From Arthrobacter sp. Soil736 (GTDB taxonomy: Bacteria > Actinomycetota > Actinomycetes > Actinomycetales > Micrococcaceae): DNA of 64,000 bases. The notes under the pieces are model-generated. The model was not told where the DNA came from. It saw nothing but the letters and a program-made list of their open reading frames with translations, and searched no databases. The DNA lies in NCBI RefSeq assembly GCF_001428005.1, contig NZ_LMSB01000004.1, forward strand, positions 65,707-129,706. Direction: 5' to 3'. The position numbers and the translations under genes are program-made. Each line of letters starts with the position of its first letter. Position 1 is the first letter of the stretch. This document shows positions 17,359-26,429 of this stretch, piece after piece.

Positions 17359-18002
17359 CAGGCCACCTCAAGCTTCTGGCGGAGCACGCGGTCCACCCGG
17401 CGGGCGGCCAGCGCGAGCGGGATGCTCATGGCGATGTAAAGGAGCCCGGCGATACTGAAGGCCAGGAGGCCCTGGTGTGTTGCCCGGGACACGAGGCCTG
17501 CCTGGTAGGTGATTTCGTGGACGCCGATGGTGGAGGCGAGCGCTGAGTCCTTCAGGAGCGAGATGGCGTAGGCGGCGATGGCCGGCAGTGTTACTTTGAA
17601 CGCCTGCGGGGTGATGATGTACCGGGTTTTGGGCAGGAACTTCATGCCCAGCGCGGTCGCTGCTTCCCACTGTCCCTGCGGGATGCTGAGCAAACCCGAG
17701 CGGTATGTCTCTGCCATGTAAGCGGAGGCGATCATGGAAAAGCCGATGATGGACGCTGAAACAGAGTCCAGCCGCAGGGCGTACTGCGGCAGGCCAAAGT
17801 AGATCAGGAACAGCCAGGTGATGGGCGGGATGGTCCGGACAATGTCGATGTAGGCAGTTGCCAGCGTCCGCAGCGGAGTCCATGCCGAGCGGCGGGCGGC
17901 CACGAGCGGGAGCCCCAGCAAGGCGCCGATCAGCAGGGAGGCCCCGGTGATAGACACGGTCATCCCGACTCCCGCGGCAATTTGGGCGAACATGTTCGTC
18001 AC
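17358..18002 (-). CDS. ABC transporter permease (HisQ/GlnP type)
   Basis: This encodes 214 residues. It has the same fold as its neighbour: GMTVSITGASLLIGALLGLP at the N terminus and the ATPase-docking loop QGQWEAATALGMKFLPKTRY followed by IITPQAFK. It overlaps the ATPase gene by four bases and the next permease by one. Together they form the translocation pore of a polar-solute importer. Confidence 0.9.
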   Translation of the reverse strand: MTNMFAQIAAGVGMTVSITGASLLIGALLGLPLVAARRSAWTPLRTLATAYIDIVRTIPPITWLFLIYFGLPQYALRLDSVSASIIGFSMIASAYMAETYRSGLLSIPQGQWEAATALGMKFLPKTRYIITPQAFKVTLPAIAAYAISLLKDSALASTIGVHEITYQAGLVSRATHQGLLAFSIAGLLYIAMSIPLALAARRVDRVLRQKLEVA

Positions 18003-18787
18003 CTGTCCAGCACCGCCCGCAGGAACTTCTTCGTGCGTTCGTGTGTCGGTGCGGTCATGACTTGTTCGCTGGGGCCCAGTTCGAGGACCCGCCCGTCTGC
18101 CATCACCATGACGCGGTCGGACACGTCGCGGGCGAAGTGCATTTCGTGGGTCACCACGATCATGGTCATTCCCTCGTCCGCGAGGTCGCGCATGACTGCG
18201 AGCACTTCGAGGCCGAGCTCGGGATCAAGGGCCGACGTCGGCTCGTCGAAAAGCATCACTTTCGGCGACAGTGCCAGCGCCCGGGCGATCGCGATGCGCT
18301 GCTGCTGACCACCGGAGAGCCGGGAGGGGTGCTGGTCGCTTTTGGCTGCGAGTCCAACCCGGTTGAGCAGGGAATCCGCGACGGCGTTCGCCTCCTCCCG
18401 GCTCCGGCCAAGAACCTTCATCTGGGGAAGGGTGATGTTTTCCAGCACCGTCAGATGAGGGAACAGGTTGAAGTTCTGGAAAACCATGCCCGTCACCCGC
18501 CGGAGACGGTCGAGGCTGGCACGATCGGGACGCCGCGCGCCCGCGTCAACCGTGGTGTCACCGATGGTGATGGTCCCGGCGGTGGGCACCTCGAGGTAGT
18601 TCAGGCACCGCAAAAAGGTGCTCTTGCCCGCACCCGAGGGGCCGATGATCGAGACCACCTCCCCCTCGGCCATATCAAGATTCACATCATGAAGAACTGC
18701 GTGCTTGCCGTAGGACTTGTGCAGGCCGAGGACCTTCACCCCGCCCACAGTCGGCGGCGATGCGGCGCGCTCTGTTGCGATCTCCAT
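17999..18787 (-). CDS. ABC transporter ATP-binding protein (GlnQ/HisP type)
   Basis: This encodes 262 residues. Walker A GPSGAGKST, Q-loop in GMVFQNFNLFPHLT, signature LSGGQQQRIAIARAL, Walker B VMLFDEPTSALDPE and the switch histidine in VVTHEMHFARDVSD are all intact. The ATG at 18787 is preferred because GAGGAG lies just upstream; the frame runs further but without similarity. First gene of the operon, divergent from the LysR gene, with the likely control region between. Confidence 0.92.
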   Translation of the reverse strand: MEIATERAASPPTVGGVKVLGLHKSYGKHAVLHDVNLDMAEGEVVSIIGPSGAGKSTFLRCLNYLEVPTAGTITIGDTTVDAGARRPDRASLDRLRRVTGMVFQNFNLFPHLTVLENITLPQMKVLGRSREEANAVADSLLNRVGLAAKSDQHPSRLSGGQQQRIAIARALALSPKVMLFDEPTSALDPELGLEVLAVMRDLADEGMTMIVVTHEMHFARDVSDRVMVMADGRVLELGPSEQVMTAPTHERTKKFLRAVLDR

Positions 18788-18911
18788 GGCATTTGCTCCT
18801 CTCGGGTCGATCCATAGGTAAAAGCTTGGGAATAAGAAGATGTAAGCAGGATCACCTTGGGATAACAAGACTTTTCATGAAGAAGGCGGAAAGTTTTTCG
18901 CACCGGAAATA

Positions 18912-18956
18912 CAACAATTGTTGGCGTAATGGCCTTGAAACATAGGCAATGGCTAT
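18912..18956. promoter_or_regulatory. Candidate LysR binding region between importer operon and regulator
   Basis: Two dyads lie in the 227-base divergent gap. One is the perfect palindrome CAACAATTGTTG (18912-18923). The other is ATAG-N7-CTAT (18942-18956), which also satisfies the LysR consensus T-N11-A. The spacing of about 30 bases centre to centre is in the range seen for paired LysR recognition and activation sites. Confidence 0.55.
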
Positions 18957-19014
18957 GCTAGCCAAGCGTCCGCCTATAAGCTGGGCCATCAAGATGGAGA
19001 AAGGCTATGGACCT

Positions 19015-19926
19015 ATGACGATCCTTCAGGTCAACTACTTCCTGGCGGCCGCGGCGGCAGGGTCGCTCACGCAGGCGGCCGATGAACTGGGAATTTCACA
19101 GCCGACGCTCTCGGAGCAGATACGCAAACTTGAGCAAAGTGTCGGCGTCGCACTGTTTACCAGGGCCAAGCAGGGACTGACGCTGACGGAGGCGGGCCAG
19201 CGGTTCCTGCCTCACGCCCGAAAGGTTGCACGCGACTACACGGCAGCCATGGACTCCGTCTCAGGCATCCGGGACCGGCAGGAAGGAACCGTGGCGTTCG
19301 GGATGTTCAACAGCGGGCAATACGTGCTTTCCGGCCTCATCCCCGCGTTCCGCTCCCTTTACCCGAATATCCATGTCCGCGTCATCGGATCGAATTCCGC
19401 CCAAGTCGCCGACCTTGTGCGCGCAGGCCGCCTTGAAGCGGGCGTCGTAGCTTTGCCGATTGACGCCCGCGGGCTCACCATGGGCGATGTCCTTTGGTCC
19501 TGCGAGGCTGCCTACTTCCACACCAAGCCCGCATTGACCGAACCGGTCACCATCGAAGGACTGCTGCAGCGGCCGCTGGTCCTGCCGGATTCAGGCTGGG
19601 CACAGAACGACCCCACCAGGCGCCAGCTGAGCGAACGCGCCCAAACTATCGGCATGCCCTTCATTCCGGACATCGAAGTCGAGACGGGGGCGGCAGCACT
19701 CGCCATCGCCGCCAGCGGCACCGCGGCTGCCGTGGCCTCCGTCCCGGTGGCGGAAGCCCTCGGCTACACCAACCGCCTCAATTACGTGAGCCTGGATCCG
19801 CCGCTCATCGAAACATTCGCCATCATCAGCCGCGATCCCGCAAGCCTCTCGCCGGCCACTCAGGCCATGATCAAACTCGCCGAAGAGCACATGCGAATGC
19901 TCCACCGGCAGTACCAGCCGACGTGA
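19015..19926 (+). CDS. LysR family transcriptional regulator
   Basis: This encodes 303 residues from MTILQVNYFLAAAAAGS. The winged helix-turn-helix is LTQAADELGISQPTLSEQIR, then KLEQSVGVALF. A periplasmic-binding-like effector domain follows (GMFNSGQYVLSGLIPAFRSL). The start at 19015 aligns with the family and has a purine-rich GAGAAAGG; in-frame upstream ATGs (18949, 18994) would add an atypical extension. Divergent from the importer/SDR/monooxygenase operon, which it probably activates in response to the substrate. Confidence 0.9.
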   Translation: MTILQVNYFLAAAAAGSLTQAADELGISQPTLSEQIRKLEQSVGVALFTRAKQGLTLTEAGQRFLPHARKVARDYTAAMDSVSGIRDRQEGTVAFGMFNSGQYVLSGLIPAFRSLYPNIHVRVIGSNSAQVADLVRAGRLEAGVVALPIDARGLTMGDVLWSCEAAYFHTKPALTEPVTIEGLLQRPLVLPDSGWAQNDPTRRQLSERAQTIGMPFIPDIEVETGAAALAIAASGTAAAVASVPVAEALGYTNRLNYVSLDPPLIETFAIISRDPASLSPATQAMIKLAEEHMRMLHRQYQPT

Positions 19927-19952
19927 CCTGACCGCCGTCGGAGTCCCCCGGA

Positions 19953-20058
19953 CGACGGCGGGAGGTCCCGCCGTCGCACGCTTGCGCTGGGTACCGGCTC
20001 CCCTACAGCGCGGACCAGTCGCCGTCGGACGCAAGGATTGCGCCGTTGACGTTGGTGC
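19953..20058. repeat. Dispersed element copy C: hairpin plus SDR 3' end
   Basis: The hairpin has 11-base arms (CGACGGCGGGA, spacer GG) at 19953-19976, followed by CTTGCGCTGGGTACCGG. Then 20003-20058 matches the last 18 codons or so of the minus-strand SDR gene at 32814: CTACAGCGCGGACCAGTCGC, and further to GCGCCGTTGACGTTGGTGC. The match stops five bases before the end of the next gene (20063). The copy lies between two convergent genes. Confidence 0.8.
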
Positions 20059-20062
20059 AGCG

Positions 20063-20467
20063 CTACTTCCACTCGAACAGGCGGCCTTCGGACTTGCCGT
20101 CGGCCACCTGGTACTCGAACAGGACTGCGATCCCGTTGAGGCTACTCAACTCGTCTGACGTGGTTTCGTAGAACAATGCACCCCGCCAGGTGAGTTGACC
20201 GGGACCTGTGAAACTACCGACACCATGGCCGGTGAAGGTCGCAGTCTGCCCGCTTGCGGTGACGACAAAACCGTTTCCGTTGCCGGCGACCGTGCCGCCG
20301 GGACGAATCGTGCCGACGTAGGTGACCGTGACGTCAACTTGGGCACCGCAGAGCGTGCCGACCTGATGGTCGGTCACTTCGGTGCGCGGGCCGCGACCAA
20401 TGTCTTCCAGAACCCGCGTGCTAATGGTTTGTCCGTTGAGTTCCCCGATTTGTTCGCCGAGCATCAT
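20063..20467 (-). CDS. Conserved hypothetical beta-barrel-like protein
   Basis: This encodes 134 residues and belongs to a widespread uncharacterised bacterial family of this length that starts with MLGEQIGE and ends in EGRLFEWK. It is glycine- and threonine-rich with alternating beta segments (VDVTVTYVGTIRPGGTVAGN, then GFVVTASGQTATFTGHGVG), suggesting a small beta barrel. No signal peptide or catalytic motif is visible. AAGGAG precedes two tandem ATGs (20467 and 20464). Its 3' end abuts dispersed element C. Confidence 0.75.
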   Translation of the reverse strand: MMLGEQIGELNGQTISTRVLEDIGRGPRTEVTDHQVGTLCGAQVDVTVTYVGTIRPGGTVAGNGNGFVVTASGQTATFTGHGVGSFTGPGQLTWRGALFYETTSDELSSLNGIAVLFEYQVADGKSEGRLFEWK

Positions 20468-20660
20468 GATCTCCTTGCCAATTGGATCGGTGCATGGACC
20501 GGAACGAACGCCACGTCAACTGGCGTGACGCTCCAATCGTAGGGCGGACACCTCTCGACGTCGACGTCTGTTCGGTACCCGATTTCATGCTCGTCACCTG
20601 GGTGAAAGCACCCGTGTCATGGGTTGCCATGACACGGACGCGGGCAGCAGCCGGCGGTGG

Positions 20661-22190
20661 TCAGGGCTGCGGTCCGGGCGGGAGGTTTTTGGTGGCGGGT
20701 CCTTGGACGACGGTGCCGTCGGTGGCGTATCGGGAGCCGTGGCAGGGGCAGTCCCAGGTCGCGTCGGAGTGGTTGAAGCCGACGGTGCAGCCCAAATGGG
20801 TGCAGATCGCGGAGACGGCGTGGACCTGCCCGTCTGCGTCTTTGTAGACGGCGGTGCTCTCGCCCTTGACTTTGATGACTGTTCCCTGTCCCGGGGCCAG
20901 GGCCGCATGGCCGGGTCGGCCGCTGAGCTTGCCGGTCAGGACAGCCGCCATGGTCTTGAAGTTCTCCCTCACGAACCGTCTCGCGCTGGCTACCGGGGTG
21001 ATCCGGTTGCTGTTGAACACCGCGGCCCAGCGGTTCTCCCGGCCGCTGAGCGTGTCGGTGAGAATGAGGGCGGCGGCGGTTCCGTTCGACAGGCCCCATT
21101 TGCGCAGGCCGGTGATCACGTACACGTGCTTGGCGGTGGGGGACATGAGTCCGGCGTAGGGCAGCCCGTCGAGCGGGATGCCGTCCTGCGTTGACCAGCG
21201 GTAGGCGACCTCGCCGACGCCGAGGCGGTCGTGGGCGAAGGCGGCGAGTCTGCGGTACCGCCCGGCCGTGTCGCCGGCCTCGGACACGCGATGGCCTTCG
21301 CCGCCGATGAGCACGTAACTCGTGCCGCCGACGCTGACGGTCAGAATGGAGCGCAGCGGTTCGTCGGCGCTGATGAACGTGGCGTCCAGCGGCGGCGTGT
21401 CCACCCGTCCGGCGACGAGGTAGGACCGATGCGGATGACACCGCACGTCGAACAGGCCCTGGCCGCCGAACGGCACGTTCGTGGCGACGATAATGTCACG
21501 GGCGCGGACGGTGCCGCGTTCGGTATCGACCACGCCCGGGGAGCCGTCGCGGACTCGCTGCGCACGCGTCCCCTCGAAGACGAAGCTGCCCTCACCGTTA
21601 ACCGCACGGGCGAGACCCTGGAGGTATTTCACGGCATGGATTTGCGCCTGCCCGTCGAACCGGACCGCGCCCTTGACCGGGAAGGGCAGCGGTACCTCAG
21701 GGGTGAAAGTGGCGGGAAGGCCGAGCCGTGCGGCAAGGACGGCTTCAGCGCGGACGAGTTCAAGCGCGTCAGCGGATTCGGCGTAGGTGTAGTTGACGAC
21801 GCGTCGGAAGTCGCAGTCGATGCCCTCCTCGGCCACAACGTGCGCGACGTGGTCGATCGCGGCCTCGTTCGCCTGTCCGTAGATGCGGGCGGTGTCGGCG
21901 CCGTGGCTGCGTACAAGTCCGTTGTAGGCGAGACGGTGCAGGGAGGTGACCTTGCCTGTGGTGTGGCCGGTGACGCCGGTTCCGACACGGGCGGCCTCGA
22001 TGACCGCGACGGTGTGACCGGCGCGTTTGAGCGCCAACGCGGCGGTCAGCCCGGCGATGCCGGCCCCGATGACCACCACGTCGACCTCCGTATCCCCGCG
22101 CAAGGCGGGGTAATCCGTGGTTCCGGCGGTGGCGAGCCAGAGGGAGACGGGTTCACCTTCGGGCCGTTCACTGTTCGATGCGGCATTCAC
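20661..22190 (-). CDS. FAD-dependent oxidoreductase with C-terminal Rieske domain
   Basis: This encodes 509 residues. The N-terminal DAO-type FAD domain starts with VVVIGAGIAGLTAALALKRA and has GHTTGKVTSLH. The C-terminal 90 residues are a Rieske [2Fe-2S] domain with both ligand pairs, CTHLGC at about 463 and CPCHGS at about 481. The combination occurs in actinobacteria and Bacillus (YhfW-like), and electron transfer from a flavin-bound substrate to the cluster is expected; the substrate is unknown. It has no signal sequence, so it is cytoplasmic. It ends in a proline-rich tail. Confidence 0.9.
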   Translation of the reverse strand: MNAASNSERPEGEPVSLWLATAGTTDYPALRGDTEVDVVVIGAGIAGLTAALALKRAGHTVAVIEAARVGTGVTGHTTGKVTSLHRLAYNGLVRSHGADTARIYGQANEAAIDHVAHVVAEEGIDCDFRRVVNYTYAESADALELVRAEAVLAARLGLPATFTPEVPLPFPVKGAVRFDGQAQIHAVKYLQGLARAVNGEGSFVFEGTRAQRVRDGSPGVVDTERGTVRARDIIVATNVPFGGQGLFDVRCHPHRSYLVAGRVDTPPLDATFISADEPLRSILTVSVGGTSYVLIGGEGHRVSEAGDTAGRYRRLAAFAHDRLGVGEVAYRWSTQDGIPLDGLPYAGLMSPTAKHVYVITGLRKWGLSNGTAAALILTDTLSGRENRWAAVFNSNRITPVASARRFVRENFKTMAAVLTGKLSGRPGHAALAPGQGTVIKVKGESTAVYKDADGQVHAVSAICTHLGCTVGFNHSDATWDCPCHGSRYATDGTVVQGPATKNLPPGPQP

Positions 22191-22377
22191 CTCGACACCT
22201 CCGGATCACTCACAACGGTGATGGCAGCGAACAGGCCACGCCCGTATACAAGCGCGAAGCCCGAAAGGGATCCAGGTCAGGATCGCGCTTCTGATGATGA
22301 CGTCGACCGTCCCGAGAACAGATTTTCCGCCCGGGGGACGGCCGCCGTCGTCGGTTTTCCACGAACCGTGGGTCGCG

Positions 22378-22848
22378 CTATGTGGCGCTTCCCTTCATCT
22401 TCTCCATCGCATCCCTGCCGAGCCAGAGGCCCAAACCGATCATGCCGACGCCGAGGACCAGATGCAGCCAGTTGTCGGCAGAGTTAAACGGGACAAAGTT
22501 GGCGCCCGTGTTCATGTCAATAACCAGGCCGTAGATCCAAAGAAGCAAATACACAATGCCGCCGCCAAGCAGGAACCAGCGGGCCATCCGGTCTGTCCTG
22601 GCCATTGCAATGCCGGCCGCGCCGAACAGCAAATGGACGATGTTGTGCAGCACGGACACCTGGAAGACTCCAAGCAGCATGGCCCCGGACTCATGTCCGG
22701 CAAAGTTCATGGCACCGTAATTCGTGGTGATTCCCGGGATGAACCCGAGAACTCCAACCAGCAGGAAAACCGCACCGATACCCAAGGCGGTGTTGTGCAG
22801 GGACAACCCCATAATGTGGTGGTGGGCGGGGTGTGAAGCGGTAGTCAT
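22378..22848 (-). CDS. DUF4383 membrane protein
   Basis: This encodes 156 residues with four hydrophobic helices: ALGIGAVFLLVGVLGFIPG, then VLHNIVHLLFGAAGIAMA, WFLLGGGIVYLLLWIYGLV and WLHLVLGVGMIGLGLWLG. The charged HNIVHLLFG segment and the WLH motif are the DUF4383 signature. Function unknown. The N terminus is histidine-rich (SHPAHHH). The ATG at 22848 has GGGAG upstream; the frame continues further but without family similarity. Confidence 0.85.
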   Translation of the reverse strand: MTTASHPAHHHIMGLSLHNTALGIGAVFLLVGVLGFIPGITTNYGAMNFAGHESGAMLLGVFQVSVLHNIVHLLFGAAGIAMARTDRMARWFLLGGGIVYLLLWIYGLVIDMNTGANFVPFNSADNWLHLVLGVGMIGLGLWLGRDAMEKMKGSAT

Positions 22849-23120
22849 TAGTCTCCCTTTCACGCTAACTGCCGGCTCTTCAGATGGAGAACCGGCCGCG
22901 GCGAGGAGTCGCAGGAATCCTGCCGACGCGCACATCCTACTCCTGAAAACCGCGCGTGTGCAGGGAAAACAGCGCAGCGCATTTACAGTGTGTTCTGCGC
23001 AAAATCTTCCCAAGTCTTGACTGAACGTTGTAGCTAGCTGCCGCAAACCTTGATCGGGAAAACGGATCATTGTCCCAACAGGCAGCGAAACCAACGGACT
23101 GTGAAGCGAGGTCAAAAGAA

Positions 23121-23270
23121 ATGGCAACGAAAGCAGAGAAATCGAAGTACCGCTACAGCGACTTTTACTGCTTTATGTCGCTTGCGGACTTCACCGTCTA
23201 TATCTCGCGTGATGACGGCGATGGGGACGGTGGCTTTTCAATCAGCGGGACGAGCGAGCCTGCTCTCTGA
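23121..23270 (+). CDS. Small hypothetical protein
   Basis: This encodes 49 residues: a lysine-rich start, then aromatic-rich SDFYCFMSLADFTVYISRDD and a Gly/Asp stretch. GAGG lies about ten bases before the ATG. No family recognised. It precedes the NYN-domain gene by 54 bases on the same strand and could be co-transcribed. Small size and lack of homologues known to me keep confidence low. Confidence 0.35.
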   Translation: MATKAEKSKYRYSDFYCFMSLADFTVYISRDDGDGDGGFSISGTSEPAL

Positions 23271-23324
23271 TGCAGGCTTGGAGGAAACGAACATCAAGCG
23301 GAGGATTGCTGGCACACTGAATCA

Positions 23325-24572
23325 ATGAAAGAGGCGCAGTTTCCCTCCCGGCGGCCCGGCATCCGGGCGGCCATGTTTGTCGACTTCGACAACGTTTATA
23401 CGGGCCTGATGGCATTGGACCCACTGGCGGCGAAGCGGTTCGCGGAAGACCCCAAACACTGGGCGGATGCGTTGGCGGCCGGCAGCTCCGGCGAGAACTC
23501 CCGCCGCTTCCTGATCCGAAACTGCTACCTGAACCCGGTGGTGTACTCGAAGTACCGGACTTACTGGACTCGTGCGGGTTTTCGTGTGATCGACTGTCCG
23601 TCGCTGACGCAGCGGGGAAAAAGCAGCACAGACATCAACCTCGTGTTGGACGCGATGGACGCGCTGACTGGGAGCGGCGACATTGATGAGTTCTTCATCG
23701 CCTCCGCCGATGCAGACTTCACGTCGCTCATCCAGCGTTTCCGGGCCGCCGACAAGATGACCACGGTCATCGCCGCCGGCGCTGTGGCCTTCGCTTACCG
23801 CGAGATGGCGGACAGCGTGGTGGAGTCCCACGACTTTGTGGCGATCCTCAACGGAACGACGGGGGAGCCAATCCATGCGGTGGCTTCTGTTCAGCCACAA
23901 CGAGCGCAGGAGGCAACGAAGGCAAAGCCGAAGGCCAAGGCCAGGACCGTTTCCGCTGCGGTCCAGGAGGTCTGCGACTTCGTTCGCACGGCACCGGGCC
24001 CGGTTGCCGGGGCGATGGTGGCCCACCGGGCACTCACGGCGGACCCCTCCCTGAAGACGGACTGGGGCGGCTTTGGAAAATTCGGGACATGGGTGGCACA
24101 GATCAGCCAGGGCGTCGAATACACGGCTTCGCGCGGCGGCTGGGTCTGGGATACGAAGAGGTTCTCGAGTGACGACCTGCCCCCCGAAGCTGACATTGAG
24201 CCCGGAATCGAGGAACGGGTGACGAGAGTGACCGATGTGCCCGCACTCTCTGAAGCCCAGTTCCGCCAGCTGTTCCAGGCTATGGCGGCGAGGCTCCATG
24301 AGCAGCCGGTCAACCGCAGCGACCTGTCACGGCTCGTCAGGGACGACTGTGTCACCGCGGGTCAGCCCGTGTCCCGCGGCGCCGTGAACTTTGTCATCCA
24401 AGGCCTGGGCTACGTCAATTTCCAGCTCAATGAAACGGCGACAGCGGAAGGCTTGGCAGCGGCGTGGACTGAGGATGTGGAAGAGCTTTGCCGCGTGGCT
24501 CTCATGGAGTTCGACGACGCCGAGAAGGTGGCGTTGCGGCGCTGGGCCAGTGGCGGCTTCCTAGACGCCTGA
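23325..24572 (+). CDS. NYN (PIN-like) RNase-domain protein with C-terminal winged-helix-like modules
   Basis: This encodes 415 residues. The first 170 residues form a LabA/NYN domain with the expected acidic residues: MFVDFDNVY, STDINLVLDAM and IASADADFTSLI. NYN proteins are metal-dependent RNases. After a Lys/Ala-rich linker come two similar segments, VCDFVRTAPGPVAGAMVAHR and MAARLHEQPVNRSDLSRLVR, which resemble repeated OST-HTH/LOTUS-type RNA-binding folds. It probably degrades or binds a specific RNA. Hairpin element D follows at 24580 and can terminate it. Confidence 0.82.
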   Translation: MKEAQFPSRRPGIRAAMFVDFDNVYTGLMALDPLAAKRFAEDPKHWADALAAGSSGENSRRFLIRNCYLNPVVYSKYRTYWTRAGFRVIDCPSLTQRGKSSTDINLVLDAMDALTGSGDIDEFFIASADADFTSLIQRFRAADKMTTVIAAGAVAFAYREMADSVVESHDFVAILNGTTGEPIHAVASVQPQRAQEATKAKPKAKARTVSAAVQEVCDFVRTAPGPVAGAMVAHRALTADPSLKTDWGGFGKFGTWVAQISQGVEYTASRGGWVWDTKRFSSDDLPPEADIEPGIEERVTRVTDVPALSEAQFRQLFQAMAARLHEQPVNRSDLSRLVRDDCVTAGQPVSRGAVNFVIQGLGYVNFQLNETATAEGLAAAWTEDVEELCRVALMEFDDAEKVALRRWASGGFLDA

Positions 24573-24579
24573 CGGTTAA

Positions 24580-24661
24580 GCGGACGACGGCGGGACGTCC
24601 CGCCGTCGCCCGCTTGCGTTGGGTGCCGCTCCCCTACAGTGCCGACCAGCCGCCGTCGGAG
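24580..24661. repeat. Dispersed element copy D: hairpin plus SDR 3' end
   Basis: Inverted repeat at 24580-24613 with core GACGGCGGGACGTCCCGCCG, then CGCTTGCGTTGGGTGCCGCT and, at 24634-24661, the stop and last codons of the SDR at 32814 (CTACAGTGCCGACCAGCCGC, then CGTCGGA). It lies right after the NYN gene and 110 bases before the beta-lactamase-like gene. Confidence 0.8.
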
Positions 24662-24772
24662 GCGGGGAACTTCTTGACGCCCGCTCTGGCGTTGAGGAAG
24701 ATCGAGAGTGCCGGCGCAGTTGGCGGTCTCTTGGGAGTCCAGTTTGCGGACCGGCCCTTGAAGGGCCATGAA

Positions 24773-25951
24773 ATGCAGACAGCATCCACCCGAATCGCGT
24801 CGCTCCGCATCGCGGCCCTGGCCGCCGCAACCGTATTGGCGCCCTCCCTCGCAGGCTGTACGGCAGCACCGAATCCGCCTGTCCAGCAGTCCCCGACGAC
24901 GTCGGCATATGTCTCCGTGCTGGAACGCTACAGCGAACGTGTGCGTGCTGACGGAGCCCCGGCGGTCGTCATCCAGATGAAATCGCGGGGCGAAGAATGG
25001 TCCACGGCCGCCGGTGTCCGGAGCCGCGAGAGCCAGGAGCCGGTCCAACTGACGGACCAGATCCATATTGGCGACGTCACGATGTCCATGGTGGCAGTGT
25101 CGGTCATGAAGCTCGTCGAAGAAGGAAAGCTCCGGCTGGACGACCCAATAACCCGGTATCTGCCGGAACTCGAGAAAGTGATCCGCCTTCCGGAACCCGT
25201 CAGCGTACGGAGCCTGCTCAACCACCAGTCCGGAATGCCCGGCTATTGGGAGGCATTGCTGGCAGCGTCACCCATGCCAGAGGTATTGGCCAAGCGCATG
25301 ACCCACAAGGATCGCCTGGCCGTTGCCGCGACCGTCCCGTGGGAACACCAAAGCTCAAGAACCGTCTTCAGCTACTCGAACTCAAACTACGCGGCGTTGG
25401 CTCTCCTCATTGAGCGGTTGCGCGGACGGGAAATCGGAGAGGTCCTCCACGCCGACATTGCGGAGCCTCTGGGGCTGCAGGACACTCTCATGACGGGCGC
25501 CGAACCCGCCCCGCAAAAGCTGATTCACGGTTATGCCCTTCTAGGCAACAAACCCGTGGACGTGGCGCTTCCGGCAATCCACGTTGGTTCCGCCGACAGC
25601 GGGATGATCTCCACCGTCCCTGAGCTCAACACATTTTTTGCCGCGCTGGCACAGGAGAAGCTACTGAAGGTCAAGACGGTGGTAGACATGTACACCCCGG
25701 ATCAAGCAACTAAAGAGGAAGAGTACGGCCTGGGCCTCCAGCAACGGGAAGATACGTGCACGGGCGATTTCTACTTCGGTCATGTTGGCGACGTTCCGGG
25801 ATACGGGACGGTTGCCCTGACCAGTTCTGACGGTTTCCGGCAAGTGGCGATGGCCGTGGCGTTGCCGCCGGGATCGCCACGGGAGGACTTCAATCCGCGC
25901 GTGCAAGAAATGCTGGATGTGGCCCTGGAGGCGCTCAACAAAGCCTGTTAG
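24773..25951 (+). CDS. Beta-lactamase-fold (class C) lipoprotein lacking the SxxK motif
   Basis: This encodes 392 residues. A signal peptide with lipobox (PSLAGC, Cys 29) makes it a surface lipoprotein. The serine beta-lactamase/transpeptidase-like fold is clear: LVEEGKLRLDDPITRYLPE, the LLNHQSGMPGY loop, YSN at 201-203 and HVG at 336-338. Where relatives have the nucleophile motif (GSVTK), this protein has GDVTM at 100-104, so both the catalytic serine and lysine are gone. It is likely a non-catalytic binding protein or a decaying enzyme. The ATG at 24773 has AAGGG upstream. Confidence 0.88.
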   Translation: MQTASTRIASLRIAALAAATVLAPSLAGCTAAPNPPVQQSPTTSAYVSVLERYSERVRADGAPAVVIQMKSRGEEWSTAAGVRSRESQEPVQLTDQIHIGDVTMSMVAVSVMKLVEEGKLRLDDPITRYLPELEKVIRLPEPVSVRSLLNHQSGMPGYWEALLAASPMPEVLAKRMTHKDRLAVAATVPWEHQSSRTVFSYSNSNYAALALLIERLRGREIGEVLHADIAEPLGLQDTLMTGAEPAPQKLIHGYALLGNKPVDVALPAIHVGSADSGMISTVPELNTFFAALAQEKLLKVKTVVDMYTPDQATKEEEYGLGLQQREDTCTGDFYFGHVGDVPGYGTVALTSSDGFRQVAMAVALPPGSPREDFNPRVQEMLDVALEALNKAC

Positions 25952-25993
25952 CTTGCGAGTCCCTCCCCCGCTGTCAACGATGAGGAGCCCGGC

Positions 25994-26371
25994 ATGAAAA
26001 GAAAACTCGAAGCCGCCACCGTCGGCCCATTCTCGGCCGGAATCATCAGCGACGGCATCTGCTACCTCAGTGCACAAGGCGGCCTTGACCCGATGACGGG
26101 CGACGTCGTACCCGGCGGAATCAGGGCCGAGACCCGCCAAGCGATGGAAAACATCGCCGCCATTCTCGCCTCCGGCGGAATGACCCTCGACGACGTCCTG
26201 ACGGTTACCTGCTACCTCACCGACATAAGCGAGTGGCCGGCCATGAACGAGGAATACGCCTCGCACTTCGGCGCGGACCAGATCCTTCCGGCACGAACGG
26301 CGGTTGCCGTCGCCGCATTGCCGTTGAACCTCCGCATCGAAATAGCAGCCACCGCCCGCGCACCCCGCTGA
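25994..26371 (+). CDS. RidA family protein
   Basis: This encodes 125 residues. The Rid fold is seen in YLSAQGGLDPMTGDVVPGGI, then QAMENIAAILASGGMTLDDV and the C-terminal ARTAVAVAALPLNLRIEIAA. The arginine of PARTAV that deaminates reactive imines is present, so hydrolysis of 2-aminoacrylate-type intermediates is plausible. The ATG follows GAGGAG. It lies 42 bases after the beta-lactamase-like gene on the same strand. Confidence 0.9.
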   Translation: MKRKLEAATVGPFSAGIISDGICYLSAQGGLDPMTGDVVPGGIRAETRQAMENIAAILASGGMTLDDVLTVTCYLTDISEWPAMNEEYASHFGADQILPARTAVAVAALPLNLRIEIAATARAPR

Positions 26372-26429
26372 GGAGGTTATCAGGCATAAGCTACAAGCAG
26401 AACGTCCCAACAACGCAGGGGAGCTCATC

